Shown here in pieces: positions 1 through 11,895 of a stretch of DNA of 64,000 bases. A program made the translations under genes and the position numbers. The stretch comes from Sphagnum compactum (lineage: Eukaryota; Bryophyta; Sphagnopsida; Sphagnales), in the NCBI GenBank assembly GCA_965153455.1, contig OZ234497.1:5580001-5644000 (forward strand). Reading direction: 5' to 3'. Numbering within the stretch: the stretch's first letter is position 1; each line of letters starts with the position of its first letter. Below the pieces are notes generated by a model. The model did no database searches. It had not been told where the DNA came from and worked only from the letters and a program-made list of their open reading frames with translations.

Positions 1-116
1 GGTAGCCAGTGTTGCAATCTTACTGGTAGTACTTAGTCATAGCAGCTTTACATTGCTGTACAATTTTTTTTAAGAGCAGTGAAACACAATGGAACTGGGT
101 TGTAGACTTTGCACAC

Positions 117-1723
117 CTTCAGATCATCTTCAAGCTTAGCCACACTATCTTGAATAGCATCCACAACCTCCCTCAGAGGTGTCATGGTAGGATACTTTGC
201 TTCATCCCAACTGAACCTGCAGCCAAGTGGACCTTCAGTTCCACTTCAAGCACTGCCAGTGCAGATGCAAGCCAATAAGAGCACTTCAAAGAGATGTTTC
301 TGTTCATCTATCTGCTCCTCCCATGTAACAGTTTTCCTGTGGTGAGATATTTGGTACATATGCTGGACTAGCAGCTAAATTATTCAAGTGTGAACTTTGT
401 TCCACCTTAGAACCAGAACTTCGTGTGGCACAAGATGCTAGCTTATGGAATCTAACGTCTCTCAGATCCATGCCAAGGACAATCCAAATGATTGAAGGTC
501 TGTGATGCGTTCTGCCTAATCCAGGTTCGTCCATGCCCATATACAATTTAAGACAAACACAGACCTAATTTCTCAAGCGTCCAGCTGCTCCCCTCTTGGA
601 GGAGGATGAAGCCCAAATGGAAAAGAATGTTTGTGATATGTCCTCTGCAGATATTGTCCCCTTCCAACTGTGTGAATGCTATTATCTCACATGTGCCCAG
701 AGATGCAAGATGGTATGCTTGATTGTCGTCCTTCCTTCTGAGTTCTCAAGGTAATGCAAAAGACAAGAAGGAAGCTACTTGAAGTCCCCTACTCAAAGTT
801 GTGAGGAGTTTTTCAGGTCAGAAGAAATCAGAAGAAGGAACTGGCTTGGTTTCCCAATTCACCTGGTGACATAAGAATCGATAGGAACGCCATCCACAGC
901 AAGAGCGCTGGAATCTGCAATGGCCACTCGCTCCAGCTCGTCAATCTGCCTCTTCACCTTGTGTGTCACTCCCTCCACGACCGAATTCGCCTACAGAGCA
1001 ACCATCTTCATAAGCCTAGAATTCCCGAAGAGGCCGCAAAGAAGGGAGATGGCGGAATAGTACAGAAACCAAAATTCCGTCAGCAGACTCTGCAATGGTT
1101 TCAGAACGCAACCGAGCGTAAAGAAGCGCGATGAGCGAGCAGACTGTCTCTCACCTTTGTTAAGTCATCGCTGAGGGCCAGTAAAGAGTCCAGTGTGCCG
1201 ACGCGCAAATCTGGAATATGAAACTGCAAAATACAAAAGACTTCAGCATTCCATCTTCAACTATTACAACATGTGACAACAACCGGCAGTTCTAAGGGTA
1301 TCGGAACACGCGGACACCTCCTCTGCCCCGCCAACGCCATGACAAACCTTGTTCACTGATCGAAAATCGAATTACAATCTTCACATTTTCCGGTATACTG
1401 GATACGTTCTGGCACCAGCACTTTCAGATCCGCAATGAAGCGAAACAGCACATGGATCCCGGCAAGAAAAAAAAGGTCCTCGAAAAGGCCGTAATGGTAA
1501 GCTACCCTGATAGGTCATACGAGAAGCAACCAGCTGACACGATCCCGAGCGGAAGCAAAAGACGCTCCGAGATCTAAAAACTCCGGTGTTCTTTGACATT
1601 GCGTACCTTGTAAGTAGCAATATCAAACGCAATTTTGGAGATGCCACGCTGCAAATTCTCCCATGCGGAAGAAGACGATCCCTGCAGTGGCAACGAAACT
1701 AAAATGTACTTGGAAACAGCCAT
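117..1723 (-). CDS. VHA-C: V-type H+-ATPase subunit C, 5' part (4 exons; continues off the left edge)
   Basis: Subunit C joins the peripheral stalk to the V1 head of the vacuolar proton pump and controls V1-Vo assembly (family knowledge; DET3 in Arabidopsis). Exons on the minus strand, in transcript order: 1723-1607, 1223-1155, 990-863, 216-117. Each is bounded by GT and AG, and the frame is continuous for 138 codons. Exon 1 begins MAVSKYILVSLPLQ, like the family N-terminus. Exon 2 carries IPDLRVGTLDSLLALSDDL. Exon 3 carries KRQIDELERV and VDGVPIDSYVTR. Exon 4 carries WDEAKYPTMTPLREVVD and AKLEDDLK. An upstream in-frame ATG at 1765 exists, but the homologous start is the ATG at 1723-1721. The last exon ends in phase 0 before a donor at 116-115, so the next exon lies left of the window. 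About two thirds of the roughly 375-residue family protein is missing from the window, not from the gene. Confidence 0.93.
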
Positions 1724-2060
1724 CGCCGAGCGCCTTCTTTCCCCTCGATCCACAGTGGCACTCAATCTCCCCGCCGCTCCTTGTCTTCTTCGGTTCTCCC
1801 TTCGTTCTCACTATCCGTCTCCTCGCTGCAAAAATCTGGGAAGCATTCTTCGTGAGCGAGGAGGAGGAGGAGGAAGGCAAATTCTGGCGCGTATTTTCTT
1901 TCGAGCAAGCGAAGCGCCAAAAATCCGGACACCGCTTCCCAATGTCGAAACTAGCCAGAAAATCAAAAGCATTTGCCACTATATTACAACTTATGGCAAC
2001 AGGAAAAACAACAGTACAATTTGATTTTATGACACCATGAAGAATGTTACATGTACCTAT
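1724..2060 (-). promoter_or_regulatory. Putative 5' leader and promoter of VHA-C
   Basis: This stretch lies directly upstream of the VHA-C start on the minus strand. It is GC-richer than the AT-rich DNA that begins near 2040 and contains a purine-rich GAGGAGGAGG tract (about 1858-1875), read as a pyrimidine tract in the transcript. No clear TATA box or telo-box was seen. The extent is inferred from composition and position only. Confidence 0.35.
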
Positions 2061-2459
2061 TAAAAATTGTCACATGTAATCATAACACATGTCATTCGTA
2101 TTCATTAAAAATGCAACTTATAATTATGGAAACACGACAATTGCAATCATCGAAGTTGAAATTTTGCAACTTAAAAACCATGAAAAAGTGCACCATGAAA
2201 TTTGTAATTTAAAAATTTTACATCATGAAGGTTGTCTATGACAAAAGTGTGCAAATACACAATACAATGGGCCAATGGTGCTATTATGTTATTAAGAAGT
2301 GCAAATCCTACGATTTTTAAAAATCGACACATTATTAACTTAAATGCCTTTTGATAAATATGATAAATCAAAAGTTGAAGAATATAAGCTTGCCTTAGCA
2401 GCGAATCTTGGAAACCTATGGGTTTCTTGGAAAACCTATGGGTTGTTGACTCAATCGGG
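2041..2459. other. AT-rich spacer between VHA-C and the LINE
   Basis: No gene is seen. The stretch is AT-rich with scattered ACATGT words. Near 2408-2442 it holds two direct copies of a word close to CTTGGAAAACCTATGGGTT, just before the retroelement remnant. Confidence 0.5.
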
Positions 2460-5125
2460 CATCTAGGGCAGACGGGTTAGCTGACTTACTTCAGCAATGC
2501 GTGGGTGTTGCAGCAGAGTTTACTTTTGACAACAAGCTTTCGGGAGAAAACTACAGAGCGAGACATTACCATAAACCCTGGTTTGATGCTGACTGCCATA
2601 TAGCGAAGCGTGAGCTGAGGCTCTGGTTGAAAGTCAACCCCGATTCGCATGGCGCTAAACATCAGGCAAGTAAATTTAAAAATTTATTAAAAAAACAAAG
2701 AATTTTCTAGGAAATTACAAGAACTCAACATATGTGTATGCTTGCCAAGGTGGATGCACTCTCATTCTGGAAAAAGTATCGGCCAAGGGCACCCGTTGTG
2801 AACAAAATCAATGCAGCTATGCTTTTGGAAGGCTTCCGCGGGCTAGTTGGCCAGTCTCCGCCACCCATACAGCTGCAAATTGATCATTCGGCCCTGGTGA
2901 CAGAACCTCCACCTAGACGGAACCTCCACCTAGCCACACCCTAAACACAGATATCACACTTGCTAAGATACTTCAGGAGCTACAAATGAATAAGGCTGTT
3001 GGTTTGGATGGTATGAAAGCTGAATTCATTTTGGATTCGGGAGAGCTGCTACACATGCCACTATTGATAGCATTCAACTGCTTTCTGGCGGAAGACTTTC
3101 CAGAAGCCCTTTCCACTGGGGTGGTCCACGCGCTCTTTAAAACGGGCGATGCCTCCGAATTTGACAACTACAGGGGGATAACTGTTGGGCCTATCCTAGC
3201 AAAGCTGTTCACTATGATCCTTGACAAAAGGTTGAGCGAGTGGGCTGAACAACATGGGTTGCGTGCCAAGGGTCAAGCTGGGTTTCGTAAAGATTACCGC
3301 ACTACTGACCAATTCTTCATACTGCAAACTCTAATAGAACAGAGCAAGGCAAAAAAGAAGCCACTCTATTGTTGCTTTGTGGACTTCAAAAAGGCGTTCG
3401 ATACTGTGTCGCATGAAGTGCTTTGGGAGGTGTTAACTAGCCTCGGGGTGGAGGGATGCTTCTTACGATGCTTACAAGCGATGTATACCAAGGATACCGT
3501 ATACATCAACCACCCAGGCGAGGGTGTCACCTCTAGCTTCAGGTGCCAACAAGGTGTGAAACAAGGTTGCCCTCTCAGCCCCCTACTGTTTGGGCTATAT
3601 TTGGATGCCCTGGAGGGGCGCTTGGACGGCAGAGAATACGATGCACCGACCCTAGCAAACGTGCACGTATGACTTTTGCTTTTTGCAGATGACCTTGTTC
3701 TAACGTCAGAGTCAGAGGTGGGACTACAACAACAATTAGACGTGCTCCAACAATTCTGTGCTGAAAGTGGACTTATAATGAATGTGAAAAAAACAAAAGT
3801 CATGGTGTTTAACTCTGCTGACCCATGCCAAGAGTTTGTGTTTGAAGGTGATGCTATTGAGCGTGTGCAGACCTTCAATTACCTAGGGATTCTGCTCGAG
3901 ACCACCCCGAACCTGGACAGTGTAGTGGAACATCTAGAAGCTGCCAGTAGGCGTTAGTTGTTCGCATTGAACCGCCATTGTGCGGAGCTACGTATTATGG
4001 ACGTCCAATTACGCTGTGACCTCTTCAACATGTTGGTGATTCCACAACAAGCTATCCCTGTGAGGTTTGGGTGGACTCCAAGAAAATAGAGGCTATTGAA
4101 GTAGTGTACTGAGGATTCCTTAAGTCCTTGCTAGGGGTGCGAAAAACAACTAGCACGTCCATCGTGCTGGCAGAATTTGGCAAATTCCCCTTTGAACATT
4201 TTGCATGGGGACAAGTGTTGTACTATAATCATGTGAGCACGATCACTAAAAATCGCATCTTGGGAAAGGCATGGGAAGCCCAGCTTGCTATGCTTGTTGC
4301 GGGAAAGAACTATTGGGCTAGATCCGTGAAAAAATGGCTATTCAAGAATCAGCCCCAGGAGGTGGCAGGTTTTCTACCTCTGGTTCAACTATCGTTGGAA
4401 ACGACACCTAAGCCTGCAACAACCGGTGTGTTCTAGGCGAGGACTGCTCAATTGCCACTGGGAACGGCTCTTGCGACAACACACATACATCCGACCTGTC
4501 TAACAGGGGTGAGAGGCTGGGCGGAGAGCCAAGTATTTTGGTGCAATGCGCACAACGTATGGGTGGGAATTCATATGGCTAAGTTAGCCGTGCTATAATT
4601 AGTGCAGTCGGTTAGTGCTAGATCTACGATAGGAGGCCTGATCAACCAGGAGGCTAGGCCCCACCCCTTCTAAGTTTTCCCCACACAATATTGAGTGTAA
4701 AAAGGGTGAAGGATAATATGCGGCTGGCTTACATTGAAAATCTTTTTACCAACCGCGAGATCGGGACTAGCGTGCAGACAAAATACTTACGCTTCAAGGG
4801 TATGTTGTACGAGAGCGAAAGCTACTTGTATGACATCAACTGCGTTCAGTTACGGAAAGCTCTGACCTGGTTTTGATATGGTAACATGCAGCTTAAGGTA
4901 GTGCTAAGTGTGTGGAAGGGCGTGCCATACGCAGAGAGGTTTTGTCGAGGCTACGATTTGGGGAAGGTTGAACTTGAAGAACACTTACTTCTTGTTTGTC
5001 CAAATACACAAAAAGTTAGGGAACGCTTTTGTTTGACCCTGCCCCTCGCCCACATTAGCATTCTTGCTGAGCTCATGCAGACTACGAACACGATCGCCGT
5101 GGCCAAGTTTGTGGCATGCTGCTAG
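2460..5125 (+). mobile_element. 5'-truncated, inactivated LINE-type (non-LTR) retroelement
   Basis: The remains of one reverse-transcriptase polyprotein are spread over several open stretches. The linker before the RT domain is at about 2460-2944, the RT core at about 2953-3957, and C-terminal parts at 4128-4436 and 4691-5125. Visible RT landmarks are MNKAVGLDGMKAEF, DNYRGITVGPILAKLF, VDFKKAFDTVSHEVLW, QQGVKQGCPLSPLLFGLYLD and the catalytic FADD box (LLFADDLVL, coded at 3676-3702). A Cys/His-rich end (ELEEHLLLVCPN) resembles the C-terminal zinc-knuckle-like region of plant LINEs. Damage is plain: in-frame stops at 2708, 3670 and 3955, a frame change near 2910-2950 beside a duplicated CCTCCACCTAG word, and further breaks after 4080. 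No endonuclease domain, poly(A) tail or target duplication was recognised, so the copy is probably 5'-truncated and old. Confidence 0.88.
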
Positions 5126-5520
5126 TACCAGAGGACAATTTATCCTCCATGATCTACCTTTCGTATAATGGACTCTCTGTTCCCAAACATACGTAAAATT
5201 GCAAACAGTCAACAATTTGAAGAAAACAAGCCTCGTAATTATGAAATTTGCCTGTTACATTATACAATTCTATATGTTGAATCAAAAAAATTCTATCACC
5301 ATGATGGGTTTGATGACCAAAAATGAGAAGGAAAAAAAACTTCCATAAATTTGTCGTTTTTTTTTTTTTTTTTCGGTCAAAGAAGCGAAATCACTGTAAG
5401 TTGTAACTTGGGTGGACTTATGATGAATGAATAAGACCCATAATGAATGAATGATTGCATCCAACATGACAAGTCTCATCGACGCGGGCCTCCAAATCGC
5501 GACTCGCCGACCCGACAGCC
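5126..5520. other. Spacer between the LINE and eEF2
   Basis: No gene is seen. A T-run of about 17 at 5359-5375 and repeated AATGAATGA words near 5420-5450 are the only notable content. The right end is probably the eEF2 promoter. Confidence 0.5.
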
Positions 5521-5524
5521 AAGC

Positions 5525-5539
5525 AAACCCTAACCCTAA
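5525..5539 (+). promoter_or_regulatory. Telo-box in the eEF2 promoter or leader
   Basis: AAACCCTAACCCTAA lies about 127 bases upstream of the eEF2 ATG. AAACCCTAA is the known plant telo-box, common upstream of genes for translation factors and ribosomal proteins, often near the transcription start. The pyrimidine-rich DNA that follows (5575-5665) fits a leader of such a gene. That it controls eEF2 is inferred from position. Confidence 0.6.
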
Positions 5540-5665
5540 AACGCTGCAGGATCCATAAGGCCGTGCTCCTGTGCCATTTTCTTCCTCTTCGTGCTTTCGG
5601 AGCTTCGCGTTCCATAGCTCTCTCGCCTCCTGCCGTTTTCGGCTTTCTCTTCTACCAACGTCACC

Positions 5666-8600
5666 ATGGTATGTACTGTCTAACTGCTCCTTTTTCTTCC
5701 TTCTTTCTTTCTTTCCTCTTGCTCTAGTTCCGCAGGTGATTTTTACTTATTTATTTATTTTTCCTTGCCGAGGTTTGGGATTTGATGCCCTCGCTGCAAT
5801 GCTAGAGGTAGCTTGTAGTGATTGTGAGCCGGATGGAAAGAGCTTTCCTAGGATGGTTTTTCTGTTTCCCTTGTTGGTAGAATTTGGCGTTGTTTGGTGT
5901 TTTGTTGGTTCTCCGGCAGCCCGGCATGTGGAAGTGTTGGATGATTTATTGTCTCTCCTCCCTCATCGCTCTGGAGGGGCAGAGTATAATTTGCAGCTGA
6001 TATAATGGCTGCCGTTTATGTGATCATGATGGTTACAGGTGAAGTTTACTTCAGATGAGTTGCGGCGAATTATGGACAAAAAACATAACATCAGGAACAT
6101 GTCTGTGATTGCCCACGTTGATCATGGTAACCTCAGTTTCTTCTACTCTGGCGTGTGGTGTGGTTTCTTTATGAATGTGCTTTGAACGTGTTTTGCCCCC
6201 TGTTGCATGCACTGTCTGCAGCAGTCTTTTTTTTGCTGGCTATACATTCCCAAAAAGCTGTATTAAAAATTAAAAGTGCTATACTCAAGTGTCTTTTGAG
6301 ATTTTCAATAGCCAGAATTCGATCAAATATCGTCAGATTTCTATACATGGTTCGAGTATGTAGCCAAAAATATAAAATGATGTTTAAGAAATTATTTTGT
6401 ATTTAGTTTGTAGCCAAATCTGGTTAAATCTTCATGTGGATCGTTGCCACTTTGGCTACATCACAAAATTGACATAAAAAACAATGTCTGCAGTACTCTG
6501 AGTTGTAAATTTGATGAGGCAGGTACAGAGAGTTTCATTTCTTGAGAGTGTTTGAATGGAACCTTTTTGGTACTGGTTTGTGTGAATAGTCTAAGAAAGA
6601 TTGGCAGTCGTTTTATCCACATTTGGGAGTTTGGTTTGCTTGATTCTGAGTCTGCCACTCATACAAGTATCTGGATTGATAAGCATCTCTGTTTTGAAAG
6701 GCATCAGACTAACATGTCTTGGGCATGGATTGGATCTTCTTTCCAGGAAAATCGACTTTGACTGATTCACTTGTGGCTGCTGCTGGCATCATTGCACAAG
6801 AAGTTGCTGGGGATGTCCGGCTCACTGACACCCGGGCAGATGAGGCAGAGAGAGGTATCACCATCAAGTCTACGGGAATTTCCCTATACTATGAGATGTC
6901 AGATGCATCTCTGAAGGATTACCATGGAGAGAAGGATGGTAATGATTATCTCATCAATTTGATAGATTCACCTGGGCATGTTGACTTTTCCTCTGAGGTC
7001 ACTGCTGCTCTTCGCATCACCGATGGTGCATTGGTGGTTGTGGACTGTGTGGAGGGAGTGTGTGTGCAGACAGAGACTGTGCTCCGACAAGCCCTTGGTG
7101 AGAGGATTCGGCCAGTGTTAACAGTGAACAAGATGGACAGGTGCTTTTTGGAACTGAAAGTGGAGGGTGAGGAGGCCTATCAGACGTTCCAGCGTGTGAT
7201 TGAAAATGCCAATGTCATCATGGCAACCTATGAGGATCCGCTGCTTGGTGATGTGCAAGTCTACCCTGAGAAGGGAACGGTTGCCTTCTCAGCTGGCCTT
7301 CATGGCTGGGCCTTCACTCTCACCAATTTTGCCAAGATGTATGCCTCAAAATTTAATGTGGATGAGAAGAAAATGATGGAGAGGTTGTGGGGTGAGAATT
7401 ATTTTGACCCTGCCACCAAGAAGTGGACAACCAAGAGCACAGGATCGCCCACTTGTCAGCGAGGGTTTGTCCAGTTTGTGTACAATCCTATCAAGCAGAT
7501 CATTAATATCTGCATGAATGACCAGAAGGACAAGCTGTGGCCTATGATGGCTAAATTGGGATGTTCTCTCAAGGGAGAGGAGAAGGATCTTATGTCCAAG
7601 GCACTGATGAAGCGGGTGATGCAATCATGGCTGCCTGCCAGCAATGCCCTTCTTGAGATGATGATCCATCATTTGCCATCTCCTGCAACTGCCCAGAAGT
7701 ACAGGGTGGAGAACCTGTATGAGGGCCCCTTGGATGACCAGTATGCATCTGCCATCAGGAACTGTGACCCAGAGGGTCCTCTCATGCTCTATGTGTCAAA
7801 AATGATTCCAGCTTCTGACAAGGGTCGGTTTTTTGCCTTTGGACGGGTGTTCGCTGGAAAGGTTGCCACTGGGATGAAGGTTCGTATCATGGGACCCAAT
7901 TATGTGCCAGGTGGAAAGAAGGATTTGTATACAAAGAGTGTGCAAAGGACAGTCATCTGGATGGGTAGGCGCCAGGAATCTGTGGAAGATGTGCCGTGCG
8001 GAAACACTGTGGCCATGGTTGGACTGGATCAGTTTATCACCAAGAATGCAACCTTGACTGGCGAGAAGGAAGTAGATGCTCACCCTATTCGGGCCATGAA
8101 ATTTTCTGTTTCGCCTGTTGTCCGAGTTGCTGTGCAATGCAAGGTTGCATCTGATCTGCCTAAGCTTGTGGAAGGTCTCAAGAGGTTGGCGAAGTCCGAC
8201 CCTATGGTTCTGTGTATGATTGAGGAGAGTGGTGAACACATCATTGCAGGTGCTGGAGAGCTTCATTTGGAAATTTGTCTGAAGGATTTGCAGGAGGATT
8301 TCATGGGTGGTGCTGAAATTGTTGTGTCTGACCCAGTGGTTTCCTTCCGTGAGACTGTGCTCGAGAAATCATCCCGCACAGTAATGAGCAAGTCCCCCAA
8401 TAAGCACAATCGTCTCTACTTTGAGGCAAGGCCCCTAGAGGATGGATTGGCAGAGGCCATTGATGATGGACGCATTGGTCCTCGTGATGACCCCAAAGTG
8501 AGGAGCAAGGTACTGGCAGAGGAGTTTGGGTGGGACAAGGATCTTGCCAAGAAGATTTGGTGCTTTGGGCCAGAGACCACTGGCCCCAACATGGTGGTGG

Positions 8601-9187
8601 ATATGTGCAAGGGAGTCCAGTATCTGAATGAAATCAAGGATTCTGTTGTGGCTGCATTCCAGTGGGCCACTAAGGAGGGTGCTTTGGCCGAGGAAAACAT
8701 GCGAGGTATCGCCTTTGAAGTGTGCGATGTTGTGCTTCATGCTGATGCCATCCATCGGGGTGGTGGTCAGGTCATTCCTACTGCCAGGCGTGTGATGTAT
8801 GCAGCTCAGCTCACAGCAAAGCCTCGCCTTCTAGAGCCAGTGTACCTGGTTGAGATCCAGGCGCCAGAGGGGGCATTAGGTGGCATCTACAGCGTACTGA
8901 ATCAGAAACGGGGTCATGTGTTTGAGGAAGTCCAGCGGCCAGGAACACCTTTATACAATATCAAGGCATATCTGCCAGTTATTGAGTCCTTTGGTTTTTC
9001 AGGTACTCTTCGTGCTGCAACATCTGGACAGGCTTTCCCACAGTGTGTGTTTGATCACTGGGAGATGCTGAGCAGTGATCCCCATGATGCAACCTCACAG
9101 GCAGGCATTATTGTCACTGACATTAGGAAGCGGAAGGGTCTAAAAGACCAGATTACTCCCCTGTCAGAGTATGAGGACAAGTTATAG
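5666..9187 (+). CDS. eEF2: Translation elongation factor 2 (eEF2), 3 exons, 843 aa
   Basis: This cytosolic GTPase translocates the ribosome by one codon. Exons: 5666-5668 (the ATG alone), 6039-6126 and 6747-9187. Introns of 370 and 620 bases have GT-AG ends. Exon 2 codes [15 protein letters not shown] and ends in the P-loop (HVDH plus the first base of Gly); exon 3 resumes with GKSTLTDS, so the GTP-binding loop is split by an intron. The joined protein is 843 residues, the usual plant length. Other G motifs are [26 protein letters not shown] and SAGL. Thr57 matches the site phosphorylated in animal eEF2. The diphthamide loop [15 protein letters not shown] places the modified His at residue 700, its expected plant position. 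The end is EDKL and a TAG. The long open frame starts earlier, at 6719, but those first residues are intron. Confidence 0.97.
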
Positions 9188-11163
9188 TTGTCCAACGTTT
9201 TTCCGGTAATGAGGCTCCATTTGCTCTCAATTTTGGGATTCCATATACTGTGCTGTCAAGCTTTAGGTCAGGCTCCTTTCCAATGGTAGTCAGACCCATC
9301 ATTTATTGCCATTTGACGAATTACCTCACTATGATGATGCATCCTGCAATGAGTTTTTTCCTGTTAACAGTGCTGTGTTTCTTGCAATGAACTATATTCT
9401 CCAGTGATGTATATTTCTTTGACTGTATCCACAGTTCAGAGTTGGTTGAATTGAAATTATCTCAGCTCTTCTATATTTTACCTTAAGGCTGAGTGCCTAG
9501 GGCATATAGAATGTGTATGCTAGTTTCTTCTTGTGTCTGCTCCTTGTGTAATGAAGGAGATTGTCTGCTGTATGATTGTTGGTTTCCAATCAGGGGCCCA
9601 CTTTACGTTTTATGACTACATGTACTTCATTGGTCATCTTTTTCCCACTTTGACATCTATTGTCAGGTATAGAGATCATCAATCCTTCCTAGGAAAGAGC
9701 CTCTTGAGGTGTTTTGCTGTATTTCAGGATGCAGGGAACGACAATGTCATTGCAGGCAACAGATACCAAGAACAATCAGCTGCCCACATTCTGCTATGTT
9801 AGAGCTAGAGCCACTTGATGAGCTCACCGGTCAATTTTCTCATACATCATGTAGTGGCTAGTCCTAGACTAGCACCAAAACCTCCAGTGGTTCCACAACT
9901 GTACATCAATGTTGTCATCTTAGTTGCAGGCATGCTGCTTTGATACTTAACCTGGCCTTTGCTCTCAATATGACCAATTTGGAATTGTAGATGGCTTGAT
10001 ATCAAACCTACAGATTGAATGGGCCAACAGAAATTTTGTACTTGTGTTCAAACCAGTTGTACGCAACTATTGACCTTGAGCCAAACATGTCCACCTTTTC
10101 TGGTTCCATAAGGTTGGTCATGTCATTTCACTATGTTTTGATCCTCTAGTTTCCATTGTCATTGCATCTTCAAGAGCCTCTGATGATTTGAGACTCATAA
10201 TTTGGGTTTTCCTCTGTATAGATGCTATTCAAGGAACTAATTTTTTGAAGATGCTGTGCTTATGGAACAATCTCAGAAGTTTTTGATCTCTTGACAGCCG
10301 CATCACTTCCCTCTGAAAATAAACCTGCACCCACTGTCTCTAATATTTACCTGAAAAGGGTTGGTGTGCATGCTTGCATTGTCCAGAAGCTTGGCATTCC
10401 CTACACAGTTAAGATACATCTTATTCAGCTTTTGCTTACCAGAATCATTGTTGAAAAATGAAACATGAAGGATTGCAGATTGTCATCCTCATAAGAGGTT
10501 CAGTGGATGCAATGACTGCCATTGTTATTTTACAATTCATGGTGACCAATGGATTAGTGCTCAAACTCATTTCTCTGTCTTGTTCTCTGACTTATTGTTC
10601 TCTTCACCTTTTGGTGTAGTAGTTCAAGATTTCAGTTTCAATTTTAAAATCCTGTTTGTGTACTGATCCCCTTCCACTGCTCCCTTTTAAGAATTGTCAC
10701 TCTTTATTTCACATTTGATACTCTTCCATTCAAGGATGAAGCACTCTTAGCCCCTCGTATCCTTACTGAAATCAATTTTCTTAGTGAGTGAACTTACATC
10801 TTGGAGGGATGCAGGATTTTCAGTTTTGAAAGAATGTCCTGTAATGTGGCACTTTAATCTCTTGTCTGATTATGTGGGCTCTATTGTAGTACAAATCCTA
10901 TAACCTTTTTGTCAGTCATTGGGCAGAAGTGATATGCGTTTCATGGCAGGGTTTATGTTGAGGTATTGACAGCAACACTCCATATTCCACAAAAAATGAT
11001 CTGATGTATATACCATTATTACTAGAGACTGATTCTACAGTTGATAAGCTCCATGGAATGCGCATCCACTTTCAATAACTGTGCTAAAAAATCAACAAGA
11101 AGGAAATTGGGAACCAGCTGCTGCAGTGTATTGGAGGGGAACCAAACCTTAATTGAGAAAGTT
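9188..11163. other. eEF2 3' flank and long spacer
   Basis: The first few hundred bases are probably the eEF2 3' untranslated region. No gene, RNA or element was recognised in the remainder. Its open frames are short and show no family signal. Confidence 0.4.
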
Positions 11164-11189
11164 CTCTCTCTCTCTCTCTCTCTCTCTCT
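11164..11189. repeat. (CT)13 microsatellite
   Basis: An uninterrupted CT run lies about 700 bases upstream of TOM5. Confidence 0.9.
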
Positions 11190-11731
11190 TCTGCTACCAA
11201 TTTCTCTATTGCTACTTTTCATCTGGTGCCTTTATTGACAATCAGAGTTCCATTTCTATTGAACAATGCCACATTGAAATCTGCAGCACTAACAAGTCAA
11301 GAGAATTCCAAATATCCCAGAACCAGTGAGAGAACTCCTCACTCAAGAATCTCAATTTCTGGCACATGAATGTCTGCTGGATACATGAAATGTCATGGTG
11401 GATTTCAAGGTTGTTTACTTACTGGAGACTTGTTTCCGCTCGTGTTTTTTAATCTGTCTCAGACTGAATTGGTTTAGGTCTCTTCTTTGTGGGGAATAAA
11501 TCCATTTCGCTACGCAGTTTCTTTCTTCTCTGGCAACTCCATGCACAATGCGAAAAACCTCGTCATGTCAGTGCATCCCATCAAAATTCCGAGAGAGAGA
11601 ATTTCCATTGTTTTTAATCCTCTTTGACATTCATAGCGGAAGATCCCTCCAATTTGTGTAAGAGTATGCGATTTACTTCCGCCACTTCGTAAACATGCTC
11701 CAAACACAAACCACGAACAGGCATGAAGCAC

Positions 11732-11746
11732 AAACCCTAACCCTAA
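11732..11746 (+). promoter_or_regulatory. Telo-box upstream of TOM5
   Basis: AAACCCTAACCCTAA, the same 15 bases as in the eEF2 leader, lies about 150 bases before the TOM5 ATG. Telo-boxes are typical of plant growth-linked genes. The role here is inferred from position. Confidence 0.6.
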
Positions 11747-11774
11747 CCAGTTCGCGGGACGGTGGGAGAAGAGC

Positions 11775-11819
11775 GAGAGAGAGAGAGAGAGAGAAAGGGG
11801 AACACACACACACACACAC
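11775..11819. repeat. (GA)10 and (CA)9 microsatellites in the TOM5 leader region
   Basis: A GA run (11775-11794) is followed within a few bases by a CA run (about 11802-11819), between the telo-box and the ATG. GA runs are common in plant leaders and core promoters. Confidence 0.85.
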
Positions 11820-11895
11820 GCGAGATCGACGGAAGCGACATCTGCATAGCCATCTTACAGCGGCTCCTCGCCATCAGCGCCCTCGAACGGTCCTA

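Noticed and set aside
1724-1765. Upstream in-frame ATG at 1765 for VHA-C
   Set aside because: The extra 14 residues are Arg-rich and not like the family; homology begins at the ATG at 1723.
6719-6746. ATG at 6719 as the start of eEF2
   Set aside because: The residues before GKST are intron read-through. The conserved N-terminus lies in 5666-5668 and 6039-6126, which restore the P-loop and the family length.
11695-11895. Longer frame through the TOM5 leader
   Set aside because: It translates GA and CA repeats. TOM5 homology begins at 11896.
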